DNA of 64,000 nt from Thiomicrospira aerophila AL3 (GCF_000227665.2 NZ_CP007030.1:1798001-1862000); one strand, 5' to 3'; positions 17,679 to 27,781 are shown, numbered from the stretch's first letter. A program made the numbers and translations. Notes: a model not told the origin generated them from the sequence alone.

Positions 17679-18735
17679 CCCACGTCAAGTTGCTTTTGTA
17701 CAAGCTGTCCTCGCAACAGGTAAGCAGGCCTGCTCGTCAGCTAGCACCATAAAATTAGAGGGCAAAGGTCACGCGCCGGTCAATATTGCGCTCAGTAAAT
17801 ATTGGGGCAAACGGGATACGATTTTAAATCTGCCGCAAAATGGTTCGGTATCAATCAGCCTACCCGGCTTAGGCACCGACACGACCCTGCGCCCGCTTGC
17901 ATCCGATTCGAGCCAACAAGTGACTGCACAAGATCGTATCAGCTTAAATGGCCAGCAGCTCGATGCGCACCAGCCGTTTGCGCACCGCTTGAGCCAGTTT
18001 TTGGATTTATTTCGCACCGCTGAGGTGCCTTTTTTTGAAGTGATTACGCACAACACCGTGCCAACCGCCGCCGGTTTAGCCTCATCAGCATCGGGCTACG
18101 CCGCATTGGTATTAGCGCTGGATGATTTATTTAACTGGCAACTTCCCGCCACGCAGTTGTCTTTGCTAGCGCGTTTGGGCAGTGGCAGCGCCAGCCGCTC
18201 ATTGTTCCCTGGCTTTGCAATTTGGCATGCGGGACAAAGTGAGCAGGGTTTAGACAGTTTTGCCGAAGCCTTAGATGCACCTTGGCCGGACTTTTGTGTC
18301 GGGCTGGTTGAAATTGATGTCGCTGAAAAGCCGGTCGGCTCCACCGCAGGTATGCAACAAACCACGGCAGCTTGTGCCCTCTATAGTGCTTGGCCAGCGC
18401 AAGCAGAGCGCGACAAAGCAGTGATTATTAACGCTATTCAACAACAGGATTTTAGCCAACTAGGCGCAACAGCCGAGCACAACGCGCTCAGTATGCATGC
18501 CACGATGATTGCCAGCTGGCCGCCGTTGCTCTATTGGCAAGCCGAATCGGTGATCGCTATGCAAAAGGTCTGGGCATTACGCCAACAAGGTGTGGAGGTG
18601 TATTTTACGATGGATGCCGGACCGAATTTAAAACTGCTGTTTTTAGCGGCACAAAAAAAAGCGGTCAGTGCCGCTTTTTCGGGTCTTAAGGTGATTGAAC
18701 CTTTTGCTAAGCCTGATACGCAAGCGGCCAGCTAA
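17665..18735 (+). CDS. mvaD: Diphosphomevalonate decarboxylase
   Basis: This 356-residue enzyme makes isopentenyl diphosphate by ATP-dependent decarboxylation. Diagnostic motifs: APVNIALSKYWGKRD, PTAAGLASSASGYAAL (phosphate loop), SGSASRSL and the region FTMDAGPNLKLL. About 28 residues precede the point where many family members start; they include a CAGGCCTG copy (17725, QACS). There is no internal ATG before the core, so I keep ATG 17665, which overlaps the preceding gene by 14 nt. A terminator-like hairpin lies inside the coding sequence near its 3' end (18656-18679). Confidence 0.92.
   Translation: MPTPNPRQVAFVQAVLATGKQACSSASTIKLEGKGHAPVNIALSKYWGKRDTILNLPQNGSVSISLPGLGTDTTLRPLASDSSQQVTAQDRISLNGQQLDAHQPFAHRLSQFLDLFRTAEVPFFEVITHNTVPTAAGLASSASGYAALVLALDDLFNWQLPATQLSLLARLGSGSASRSLFPGFAIWHAGQSEQGLDSFAEALDAPWPDFCVGLVEIDVAEKPVGSTAGMQQTTAACALYSAWPAQAERDKAVIINAIQQQDFSQLGATAEHNALSMHATMIASWPPLLYWQAESVIAMQKVWALRQQGVEVYFTMDAGPNLKLLFLAAQKKAVSAAFSGLKVIEPFAKPDTQAAS
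18656..18679. terminator. Bidirectional terminator hairpin inside the 3' end of mvaD
   Basis: AAAAAGCGG (18656-18664) and CCGCTTTTT (18671-18679) flank a 6-nt loop, with T runs at both ends depending on the strand read. It lies about 57 bp before the mvaD stop and between the convergent mvaD and sspB genes, so it could stop both transcripts. Confidence 0.55.
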
Positions 18736-18752
18736 GACTAGCTAGCCACAGC

Positions 18753-19169
18753 CTATTTAATCCGGCGTAAGCCAGGTTTTTTAGCCGTCGGCTTAGCAGA
18801 CTTGCCCGACTTAGGCGCTGATGCATCCGCGCCTTCGTCAGCCATTGCCGTTTCAGGATAAGGCTCAGGCGGTAACGGCATACCCTGACCATTTTCACGC
18901 GCAAAGATCGCCAATACCGCTTGCGGTGGCACAGCCAAACGCTGTTCAACGCCGGAAAAACGGGCGCGAAAAGTAAACAGCGCGTTATCCATATCCAAAC
19001 CCTGTACCGCGGATGGCGCAAGATTAAGCACAATCACACCATCTTGCACATGCTGTTGCGGCACCAGCACACCTGGATAATTCGCATCGACTTGGATATG
19101 CGGCGTCCAATCGTTGTCAACAATCCACTGGTAAATCGCGCGAATTAAATAAGGACGATTCGAAATCAT
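18753..19169 (-). CDS. sspB: Stringent starvation protein B, ClpXP adaptor
   Basis: This 138-residue protein delivers ssrA-tagged and other substrates to ClpXP. The N-terminal substrate-binding domain is typical (SNRPYLIRAIYQWI, then VLNLAPSAVQGL and FSARFSGV-like FRARFSGVEQ). A low-complexity Ala/Lys/Pro linker follows, and the basic C-terminal tail (GLRRIK) matches the SspB element that docks on the ClpX zinc-binding domain. Two consecutive ATG codons exist; the second gives better spacing to AAGGAG. It lies 18 bp after sspA on the same strand, as in many gammaproteobacteria. Confidence 0.93.
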   Translation of the reverse strand: MISNRPYLIRAIYQWIVDNDWTPHIQVDANYPGVLVPQQHVQDGVIVLNLAPSAVQGLDMDNALFTFRARFSGVEQRLAVPPQAVLAIFARENGQGMPLPPEPYPETAMADEGADASAPKSGKSAKPTAKKPGLRRIK

Positions 19170-19187
19170 CATCTCTCCTTAAACGGC

Positions 19188-19823
19188 TTAGGCATCATTC
19201 ATATCAAGCTCGTCATCAGACAAGCTTTCGTTAAACATTTCACGTTCCATCAAACGATTTGAATAGTCGGTGATGGCTTTCGCTGATTTAGGTAAATCAA
19301 TGCCCAATGACGGTAAACGCCATAGCAATACCGCTAAACTGGCATCGACTAAGGTATAGTCATCACTCATAAAGAACGGACGATGCGCAAAGACCGGAAT
19401 CATTTGAATCAAACGCTCGGTTAGATCACGACGCGCAACCTTAACCGCATCCGCGTTTTCATTACGTACAATGGTTTCAACTAACGGATACCATTCGGTT
19501 TCAATTTGACGCAACTGCTGGCGTGAACGCGCTTTTGAAATCGGGTCCACCGACATTAAAGGCGGGTGCGGATAACGCTCGTCTAAATACTCAATAATCA
19601 CCTGCGCATCATAGAGAATCAGATCACGATCAACGAGGGTTGGCAAAGACGCATAAGGGTTTAACTCAACTAAATCTTCCGGTAGGTTATCTGGATCGAC
19701 TTCGATCACATCCATGGGGATGTCCTTTTCTTTTGCCACCAAGCGCACACGATGCGAGTTCGGGCTTCGTGGATCAGAAAACAGGGTCATAACGGAACGT
19801 TTAGTTAATGGAATATCAGACAT
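19188..19823 (-). CDS. sspA: Stringent starvation protein A (RNA-polymerase-associated, GST fold)
   Basis: This 211-residue protein has a glutathione-S-transferase fold without evident catalytic use: the thioredoxin-like N-domain (SVMTLFSDPRSPNSHRVRL, then NPYASLPTLVDRDLILYDAQVIIEYLDERYP) and an all-helical C-domain. SspA binds RNA polymerase and modulates stationary-phase and stress promoters. ATG 19823 is chosen because GAGGAG precedes it by 6 nt; an upstream in-frame ATG would bury that site in the coding region. It forms a pair with sspB. Confidence 0.93.
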   Translation of the reverse strand: MSDIPLTKRSVMTLFSDPRSPNSHRVRLVAKEKDIPMDVIEVDPDNLPEDLVELNPYASLPTLVDRDLILYDAQVIIEYLDERYPHPPLMSVDPISKARSRQQLRQIETEWYPLVETIVRNENADAVKVARRDLTERLIQMIPVFAHRPFFMSDDYTLVDASLAVLLWRLPSLGIDLPKSAKAITDYSNRLMEREMFNESLSDDELDMNDA

Positions 19824-19930
19824 GAAGCACTCCTCAGCGCAAAACACAGCTTGGCTGTGATTTCTAGATAAATAAGAGTATTATACACCCTATGTCAAGC
19901 CTATCACTTTAACAGCCTAGATTATGTCTG

Positions 19931-21412
19931 ATGATCTCTAATCGCCTCTTCGCTTCTTGGTTACCTCACCATCCGGCTGCCCAATGGAGTAGCGCACTGA
20001 TTTTGTTAATCAGTGCCTGGCATCTTTGGTTAGCCGGCCAAGTCGGTTTGAGTGTGGACGAAGCCCACTATGGGCTTTATGCGTTGCATCCGGCGCTGAG
20101 TTATTTTGATCATCCACCGATGATTGGTTGGTTGCTGATTCCATCGGTCAGCTTGGGTCAAGCTGAGTGGTTATTGCGCTTGCCAGCGATACTCCTTTGG
20201 GCGCTCAGTAATGCGGTGCTTTATCATGTTAGCTTGAGGCTGTTCCCGCAGCAGGCCTGGTTAGGGTTTTGGACCTTGTTGCTCGTCAATAGCGCTGTGA
20301 TGATGCAGCTGTTGGGCTTAGCCCCACTGCCCGAAGCACCACTGATTCTGTTTAGCTTATTAAGCTTGCTGGCGTTACTTAACATACGCGAAAGCAATAG
20401 CTGGCAGGCCTGGTTAGGCCTTGGTCTATGCTTAGGCTTGGCGGCGCTGTCAAAATATACCGCGATTACCCTGGTGATCTCACTGCTGTTGATTATGCTA
20501 ATCGAACGACGCTTTTATTGGCTTAGTCAATTAAAAACCTGGATCGCCGTGTTGGTGACCTTGCTAATGATTAGCCCGATATTGATTTGGAATTATCAAC
20601 ATGAGTGGCTGTCATTTAGCTATCAACTTGACCATGGCACTCGCGATCCAAATTGGCTATTGGGTCGGTTTTTTGCCGGCCAAGCGGCACAACTGGTGGT
20701 TTATGGACCGTTATTATTCATCGGTGGACTGTTAAGCGTTCTTTGGCTGTGGCGCTTTTGGCGTGAACCTAATGCCCGCCTAGTGATTATTTTTGCGCTG
20801 CCGATCCTACTGCTGTTTGGGTATGGCGGCGGTCATAAAATGACCCTGCCGCACTGGACCGCACTGGCGTGGTTATTTTTAGCCCCACTGTTAATTCATT
20901 GGCTTTATGCTAATTGGCAGCGCGCCTGGCTTAAAACCCTAGTGGTCATCCACGCTATTTGGGTGGTAGGGCTGACCTTAGCGCTTAATTTGTTGTTAGT
21001 CATGCCGCAACTGGCTAAGGCGCCCAATCATCCGTTACAAGAATTACATGGCTGGCCGGAGGTGGTTGATCGCGCGCAAGCCTGGCAAAGCAAGCTGGCT
21101 GATCAGCAACAACCGGTATCCTTGTGGGTCACAAACTGGACCCATGCTAGCCGCCTAGCGTGGTATGCCTACCCCGAGCCGGTATATGTCGATGATCGGC
21201 GTATTGATCAATTTGATTTGTGGTTTCCGCTACCCGAAACCCTGCCTGAGCAGGCGCTGTTTATTTGGCCCAACTATGGCGACAAACTGCGCGACCATGC
21301 CACGCTGCGCTTTGAACGCTGCCAGTTACTCGAGCGCATAGATTACCCGGACGCAAACCAACCCAGTGTCTACTATCATCTCTATCTCTGCCAACCCAAA
21401 GGTTTGTTATAA
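19931..21412 (+). CDS. Glycosyltransferase family 39 (ArnT/PMT-like) membrane protein
   Basis: This 493-residue polytopic protein has the GT39 signature near its N-terminus: DEAHYGLYALHPALSYFDHPPMIG, with an acidic Asp-Glu pair and the DHPP motif. About ten hydrophobic helices follow, then a soluble C-terminal domain. Members use lipid-linked sugars to modify lipid A, proteins or other glycans on the periplasmic side. It is first in a three-gene cluster with a flippase-like protein and a GT9 transferase, suggesting a cell-surface glycan or lipid. Two CAGGCCTG copies encode QAWL in membrane segments. Confidence 0.82.
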   Translation: MISNRLFASWLPHHPAAQWSSALILLISAWHLWLAGQVGLSVDEAHYGLYALHPALSYFDHPPMIGWLLIPSVSLGQAEWLLRLPAILLWALSNAVLYHVSLRLFPQQAWLGFWTLLLVNSAVMMQLLGLAPLPEAPLILFSLLSLLALLNIRESNSWQAWLGLGLCLGLAALSKYTAITLVISLLLIMLIERRFYWLSQLKTWIAVLVTLLMISPILIWNYQHEWLSFSYQLDHGTRDPNWLLGRFFAGQAAQLVVYGPLLFIGGLLSVLWLWRFWREPNARLVIIFALPILLLFGYGGGHKMTLPHWTALAWLFLAPLLIHWLYANWQRAWLKTLVVIHAIWVVGLTLALNLLLVMPQLAKAPNHPLQELHGWPEVVDRAQAWQSKLADQQQPVSLWVTNWTHASRLAWYAYPEPVYVDDRRIDQFDLWFPLPETLPEQALFIWPNYGDKLRDHATLRFERCQLLERIDYPDANQPSVYYHLYLCQPKGLL

Positions 21413-21453
21413 TGCTGAATTTATCATCGCTTATGACATAAAATTAATATAAC

Positions 21454-22362
21454 TTGGCTAATTATCTTAAACTCCTCATTTCCGCTGCCATTCTGGGCTT
21501 TCTAATCTACAAGGTCGATTTTGCTGCGGTCACTCACACCATTCTGGGCGCCGACTTGCTTCTGCTTGGACTTGCGCTAGTGTTCTTAATTGCCAGTCAA
21601 CTGGTCGCAGCCTATCGCTGGAGCCTGATTATGGGCTTGCTTAGCTATAGTCATCCACTGATTTTTTATGTCAAAAGTTATTTTAAAGGCGCGATGTTTA
21701 ATCAGGTGTTACCCACCAGTATTGGCGGCGATGCCTATCGTGTAGCAGAAGTTAAATCACAAGGTGGTCGGTTGCGCGAAGCCTTCTATGGTGTATTCAT
21801 CGATCGTATTGTCGGCCTGATAGGGTTGTTACTGATTACCCTTGTCGCCAATATGATTGACCCCAGTTTATTACCCACCCATATTTATTATCTAGTGAAT
21901 GGTTTAATCCTCGTCGCTTTTGCAGGTTTTTTTGTATTGCTTGCCCTGCATAAACTGCCCCTGCTCGAACGCTGGTCCTTTACCAAACTCTTTTTTGATT
22001 TATCTCAGCGCTTTCGGCTGGTATATAAAACCCCTAAACGCATTAGCCAACAACTTGGTTTGTCGGTATTAATTCATCTGTTGGCGATGATTGCTATTTT
22101 TGGGATAGGCCACAGTGTTGGGATCAATGAACCCTTGGTGACCTATTTGGTGCTGATTCCACCGGCCATTTTATTAACCGTGTTACCCCTGTCTTTTGCC
22201 GGTTGGGGCTTACGTGAAGGGGCGCTCATTTTCTTATTTATGTCGGTGGGGATTGATGCCACCCTCGTGTTAGCCATGTCAATTTTATATGGCATTTTGC
22301 TCATTTTTGCTGCACTACCAGGCCTGGTATTTTATGTGCGCAATAAACATAAAATCTTATAG
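21454..22362 (+). CDS. Flippase-like integral membrane protein (UPF0104/LPG-synthase-TM family)
   Basis: This 302-residue protein has about eight hydrophobic segments. The motifs NQVLPTSIGGDAYRV and PLSFAGWGLREGAL are characteristic of the YbhN/AglD/MprF-membrane-domain family, often found next to glycosyltransferases. The frame starts with TTG at 21454; no in-frame ATG is available before residue 60, and no strong ribosome site is seen. The likely role is lipid or lipid-linked sugar translocation, which is inference. A CAGGCCTG copy at 22319 encodes the PGLVFYV near the C-terminus. Confidence 0.78.
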   Translation: MANYLKLLISAAILGFLIYKVDFAAVTHTILGADLLLLGLALVFLIASQLVAAYRWSLIMGLLSYSHPLIFYVKSYFKGAMFNQVLPTSIGGDAYRVAEVKSQGGRLREAFYGVFIDRIVGLIGLLLITLVANMIDPSLLPTHIYYLVNGLILVAFAGFFVLLALHKLPLLERWSFTKLFFDLSQRFRLVYKTPKRISQQLGLSVLIHLLAMIAIFGIGHSVGINEPLVTYLVLIPPAILLTVLPLSFAGWGLREGALIFLFMSVGIDATLVLAMSILYGILLIFAALPGLVFYVRNKHKIL

Positions 22363-22373
22363 GGAGTCAAATC

Positions 22374-23585
22374 GTGAAAGTCGATACGATGCGTAAAATA
22401 GACTACTACCTGGGCATTCCACTTTGTGTCATAGCCAGTCTATTTACCAAACTACTGGATTGGGTACGCCCGAATGCGGGGAACCCGACTAAAGTATTAT
22501 TTGTCGAACTTTCTGAAATGGGCAGCACCATTTTGGCCGACCCCGCGATGAAAAAAACGCGCCACGAGCTGGGTGCCGAATTATTTTTTGTTATTTTTAG
22601 CAAAAACAAACCCAGCTTGGATCTACTGAACACCATTCCTGAAACGAACATTTTTACCCTGCGTGAAGACAAGCTGAGCCTACTCATTTGGGATAGCCTG
22701 CGCTTTATTGCATGGTGTCGGCGCAATAGAATTGATGCCACTGTCGATTTAGAATTGTTTTCACGCGTATCGGCGCTCCTAACCGCAGCCAGCCTCGCGC
22801 CACGACGCGTTGGTTTTCATAACTTTCATGGTGAAGGCCTTTATCGTGGCCATTTACTTACCCATAAAGTCAGCTATAACCCACACCTCCACATTGCTAA
22901 AAACTTTGTCGCCTTGATCCATGCGTTACCGCTTAATCAAGATGAACAACCCTTCTCTAAAGTGCTCATTGCGGACAGTGCGATTAAACTCGACCAAGTC
23001 AGTTTTGATGAGACGCAGCTGGCACCGGTGCGCGATAAAGTTAGTACGTTGTTTCCGAGTTATGCCACTCAGCCCTACAAGTTGGTACTGATCAACCCCA
23101 ACGCCAGCGAACTCTTGCCGCAACGCCGTTGGCCTAAGGCCAATTTTGAAAGCCTGATGCAGCGCCTGCTCGCCAGCCATGACGATATCCTGATTTTAAT
23201 CACTGGCGCGCCGGCCGAATTTGATGAAGCGGAAACGCTTAAAGATCAGGTCGGTCACCCACGTTGCATTAACTTTGCCGGCCAGCTTAAATTACAACAA
23301 ATGCCAATGCTCTACACGCTAAGTGAATTAATGGTGACGAATGATTCCGGTCCGGGGCATTTTTCTGCTATTACCCCACTTAAAACCTTTGTGTTATTTG
23401 GCCCAGAAACACCCAAACTCTATGGCTCTTTAGGTAATAGCACGGCTATTTTTGCTGGACTGGCTTGTTCGCCCTGTGTCAGTGCCGCCAATCATCGTAA
23501 AACACCCTGTAACAATCCTGTGTGTATGGATGCGATTGATGTAGATTGGGTCTATCGGGAAGTGAACGCGCATTTAGCGCGCTAG
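22374..23585 (+). CDS. Glycosyltransferase family 9 (heptosyltransferase-like)
   Basis: This 403-residue protein has the ADP-heptose:LPS heptosyltransferase fold: an N-terminal half with KVLFVELSEMGSTILADPAM, and a C-terminal nucleotide-sugar domain with LINPNAS...RRWPKANFE and the motif VTNDSGPGHFSA followed by LFGPETPKLYG. The start is GTG with AGGGAGT upstream. It ends 7 bp from the convergent MerR-type gene. Near the C-terminus four Cys (CSPCVSA, KTPCNNPVC) resemble the Cys-rich tail of some GT9 proteins. Acceptor unknown. Confidence 0.82.
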   Translation: MKVDTMRKIDYYLGIPLCVIASLFTKLLDWVRPNAGNPTKVLFVELSEMGSTILADPAMKKTRHELGAELFFVIFSKNKPSLDLLNTIPETNIFTLREDKLSLLIWDSLRFIAWCRRNRIDATVDLELFSRVSALLTAASLAPRRVGFHNFHGEGLYRGHLLTHKVSYNPHLHIAKNFVALIHALPLNQDEQPFSKVLIADSAIKLDQVSFDETQLAPVRDKVSTLFPSYATQPYKLVLINPNASELLPQRRWPKANFESLMQRLLASHDDILILITGAPAEFDEAETLKDQVGHPRCINFAGQLKLQQMPMLYTLSELMVTNDSGPGHFSAITPLKTFVLFGPETPKLYGSLGNSTAIFAGLACSPCVSAANHRKTPCNNPVCMDAIDVDWVYREVNAHLAR

Positions 23586-23592
23586 TCGAAAT

Positions 23593-23985
23593 TTAGTAGG
23601 TTTGTTGAATATAGTGCTTAAACTCAACCACATCTTGATGAAGTTGGGTTAAGCGACTAAGTAGATCTTGCTGCGGGGCATCAAGGCGCTGTTCTGCCAG
23701 CACTCCGTGCGCAGAATGCACTTGATCTAAACGGGCTTTGGCACCGGGGATGGTAAACCCCTGATCGTGTAGCAGACTTTTAATCTCTAACAATAGCAAT
23801 AGATCCGCTTTTTGATAATAGCGGCGACCACGGCGCTTACTCGGCTTAAGCTGCGGAAACGCCTGCTCCCAATAGCGCAGCACATGGGATTTGAGCTGAC
23901 AAATATCACTGACCTCACCAATGGTGAAGTATTTTTTATCTGGAAGCTCGATATCTATCTGTAACTGCTGGGGATGTTTGTCCAT
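23593..23985 (-). CDS. MerR-family transcriptional regulator
   Basis: This 130-residue protein has an N-terminal MerR winged helix-turn-helix (YFTIGEVSDICQLKSHVLRYWEQAFPQL, then RRGRRYYQKADL) and a short coiled-coil tail. It lacks metal-binding Cys, so its effector is unknown. It directly follows ihfA, an arrangement (pheST-ihfA-merR) common in gammaproteobacteria. A GTG one codon earlier, abutting the ihfA stop, is an alternative start. Confidence 0.88.
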   Translation of the reverse strand: MDKHPQQLQIDIELPDKKYFTIGEVSDICQLKSHVLRYWEQAFPQLKPSKRRGRRYYQKADLLLLLEIKSLLHDQGFTIPGAKARLDQVHSAHGVLAEQRLDAPQQDLLSRLTQLHQDVVEFKHYIQQTY

Positions 23986-23988
23986 CAC

Positions 23989-24282
23989 TTAGCCTGTGTA
24001 GTTATCCACCTGAATACGTAATTTTTGACCAGGCTTAAAGGTGACTACTCGCCTAGCTGAAATCGCGACTTCTTCACCCGTACGTGGATTACGTCCGGGT
24101 CGTGATGCCTTATCGCGCAGCTCAAAATTTCCAAACCCAGAAATCTTGACGCACTCACCGCTAATCAATACATCGGTGATTTCATTAAAAAATTGCTCGA
24201 CCAAATCCTTTGATTCACGCTTATTAAACCCGTACATATCAGCGAGTTTTTCGGCCATATCAGCTTTTGTTAAGGTTCCCAT
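23989..24282 (-). CDS. ihfA: Integration host factor subunit alpha
   Basis: This 97-residue protein has the HU/IHF DNA-bending fold, with the signature [22 protein letters not shown] and beta-arm Pro. [13 protein letters not shown] at the N-terminus is typical of IhfA rather than HU. IHF, an alpha-beta heterodimer, bends DNA at specific sites in transcription, replication and recombination. It lies 9 bp downstream of pheT and probably shares its transcript; ihfB is not in the window. Confidence 0.95.
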   Translation of the reverse strand: MGTLTKADMAEKLADMYGFNKRESKDLVEQFFNEITDVLISGECVKISGFGNFELRDKASRPGRNPRTGEEVAISARRVVTFKPGQKLRIQVDNYTG

Positions 24283-24291
24283 GCTATTCCT

Positions 24292-26676
24292 TTATCGCAG
24301 ACTAGCACCGACACGCTGATGCGCTCGGTCTATTACCTGTTGAATCAACTGATCAACCTCATCATCGGTTAAGGTTCTATCATTATGTTGGATTTTTAAA
24401 CTAATTGCCACACTCTTTTGAGATTCCGCCAATCCAGTTCCTTCATATACATCAAAGACTTGGATTTGCTTAATCAGTGAATTATCTAATGATTTTATCG
24501 AAGCTAAGATATTCGCCACAGGACAGGTTTTTTCCACGACAAACGCCAAATCACGCTGCACTTCAGGGAATTTAGAAATACCTGTTACCTGTGGCACTTG
24601 TTTGGTTAACAAGCTATCCTGGAAAATCTGAAACATAAATACCGGCCCTTGCACACCAAATGGCTTAAGCCATTGCGGATGCAATTGACCTATTAAACCA
24701 ATGGTTTGGCCAGCATAGTGAATATGTGCACATTGACCTGGATGGAACTCCGGACTTTGCGCGGGGACAAAACTGACCTGATCATGCAAGTGACTCATGG
24801 CTAGTAGGGCTTCCACATCGCCTTTAAGGTCGTAAAAATCGACCTTACGATTGTTTGACTGCCAGCTCACCGGTGCCACTTGGCCATAAATCAGGCCGCC
24901 TAACACCGGAACCTGCTGCATTTGACCGTCTTCTAATGAAAAAATAAGACCGGTTTCAAAAATACGCACCCGCGCTTGTTGGCGTTTTTGGTTATAGCTT
25001 AGTACGCCAAGCAGGCCTGGAAACAGGGAGGTGCGCATCGTGCTCATGTCTTCCGAGATCGGATTTTTAATTTGCACATAAGGAATCTCAGGGCTTAACT
25101 GCTGCACCGCTGACTCTTCAACAAAGCTATAACTAATGACTTCATGATAACCCCGCCCGACCAGTGCCATCCGCAAAGTATGCAACTCTTGTTCAGATTC
25201 GGGTAGGGGTTTTAGATTAAGCGGCATCGCAGCTTGATTAACCGCGAGGTTGTTATAACCATAGACGCGCGCAATCTCTTCAATCAAATCAACTTCAATA
25301 GTCAAGTCAAAGCGGTAGGTCGGTGGTGTGACTGACCAGGCCTGGTCATTGGCAACGACCTGACACCCCAAGCGCGCCAACAACTGGGTAATAAAGCTAT
25401 CCTCAATCGCTGTGCCTAATAATTGGGTCACGCGACTTCGACGAAGCATAATAGGCGTCTTAGTCGCCTGACCTGCTTGAATGGACTGCCCCGCAACGAC
25501 CCATTCGCTCACCCAGCCACCGGCAATAGCCTGCAGCAAATTCAAAGCGCGGGTCAGGGCTTTTGCAGGTAATGCTGGATCGACACCGCGCTCAAAACGA
25601 TGTGAAGAATCGGTATGCAAACCATATTGACGTGCTTTACCGACTATTGCATCCGGCGTGAAATGGGCACACTCAAAGAATAGACGTTGAGTCTGTTCCG
25701 TAACCGAGGAAGCAAGTCCGCCCATAATCCCCGCGAGCGCAAGCGGACCTTGATCATCGGCAATCACCAGCGTATTGGCTGAAAGTTGTAGCGTTTTTTC
25801 ATCGAGGGTCACCAACTGTTCACCGGCTTGAGCATACCGTACCCGCACTGGACCTTGCAGCTTATCAGCATCAAAGGCATGCATAGGCTGACCGAGTTCC
25901 AGCATCACATAGTTGGTAATATCAACCAATAAGGAAATCGGTCGCAAACCACTGCGGATCAAACGTTGCGCCATCCAATCTGGGGTGGCAGCCTGGGTGT
26001 TATAGTCCGTTACGACACAGCCAAGGTAGGTTAAGCAGGCCTGCTGCTCCTCAATCACCACAGCTTGTGGACAGCTGCCGTTCAAGGTTAGCGGTGACAA
26101 TTCAAACGGGGTCTTAAATGGCGCATGGCTTACAACCGCTAACTCACGAGCCAAACCTTCAACACTTAAACAGTCGGCACGGTTAGGCGTCAAGTCCACT
26201 TCAATCAACTGATCGTCCAAGGCTAGCGCAGAACGAATATCCTCACCCACGGTTAAATCGGCAGCGAGTTCCCACAAACCATCATAATCTTGCTCAAGCC
26301 CTAACTCGGTCGCCGAACACAGCATGCCAAAGGACTCAACGCCCCGTAACTTTGCTTTTTTGATTTTAAAGCTGTCTGGCAAAATCGCGCCAACTTTGGC
26401 ACAAGGAACCTTGATGCCCGGGCGAACGTTAGGCGCACCACACACAATCTGTACTAGCGCGTCATCACCAACATTAACCTGCGCAACGCGCAGTTTTTCA
26501 GCATCAGGATGCGCGTCCACGCTGACGACTTCAGCAACCACCACACCACTAAAATCAGGGGCAACTGGCGCGACATCATCCACTTCCAATCCCGCAAGGC
26601 TTAGCGCTTCTGATAGCTCGTGTGTTGTCCAGTTAGGGTTACACCAAGTTCTTAACCATTGTTCACTTACTTTCAT
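24292..26676 (-). CDS. pheT: Phenylalanyl-tRNA synthetase beta subunit
   Basis: This 794-residue protein matches family length. Domains in order: a tRNA-binding EMAP-like domain (about 40-150), the B3/B4 editing region (about 200-380), B5 (about 405-470), the catalytic-like core and a C-terminal ferredoxin-fold anticodon-binding domain ending near residue 790. It combines with PheS as an alpha2-beta2 enzyme that charges tRNA-Phe. It lies 27 bp downstream of pheS. Three CAGGCCTG copies (25012, 25337, 26036) occur, the only ones in the translation block. Confidence 0.96.
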   Translation of the reverse strand: MKVSEQWLRTWCNPNWTTHELSEALSLAGLEVDDVAPVAPDFSGVVVAEVVSVDAHPDAEKLRVAQVNVGDDALVQIVCGAPNVRPGIKVPCAKVGAILPDSFKIKKAKLRGVESFGMLCSATELGLEQDYDGLWELAADLTVGEDIRSALALDDQLIEVDLTPNRADCLSVEGLARELAVVSHAPFKTPFELSPLTLNGSCPQAVVIEEQQACLTYLGCVVTDYNTQAATPDWMAQRLIRSGLRPISLLVDITNYVMLELGQPMHAFDADKLQGPVRVRYAQAGEQLVTLDEKTLQLSANTLVIADDQGPLALAGIMGGLASSVTEQTQRLFFECAHFTPDAIVGKARQYGLHTDSSHRFERGVDPALPAKALTRALNLLQAIAGGWVSEWVVAGQSIQAGQATKTPIMLRRSRVTQLLGTAIEDSFITQLLARLGCQVVANDQAWSVTPPTYRFDLTIEVDLIEEIARVYGYNNLAVNQAAMPLNLKPLPESEQELHTLRMALVGRGYHEVISYSFVEESAVQQLSPEIPYVQIKNPISEDMSTMRTSLFPGLLGVLSYNQKRQQARVRIFETGLIFSLEDGQMQQVPVLGGLIYGQVAPVSWQSNNRKVDFYDLKGDVEALLAMSHLHDQVSFVPAQSPEFHPGQCAHIHYAGQTIGLIGQLHPQWLKPFGVQGPVFMFQIFQDSLLTKQVPQVTGISKFPEVQRDLAFVVEKTCPVANILASIKSLDNSLIKQIQVFDVYEGTGLAESQKSVAISLKIQHNDRTLTDDEVDQLIQQVIDRAHQRVGASLR

Positions 26677-26703
26677 CTTCTTCTCGTTTTTGCTTGCTGG
26701 GAC

Positions 26704-27775
<1,072 letters not shown>

Positions 27776-27781
27776 TTTTTA

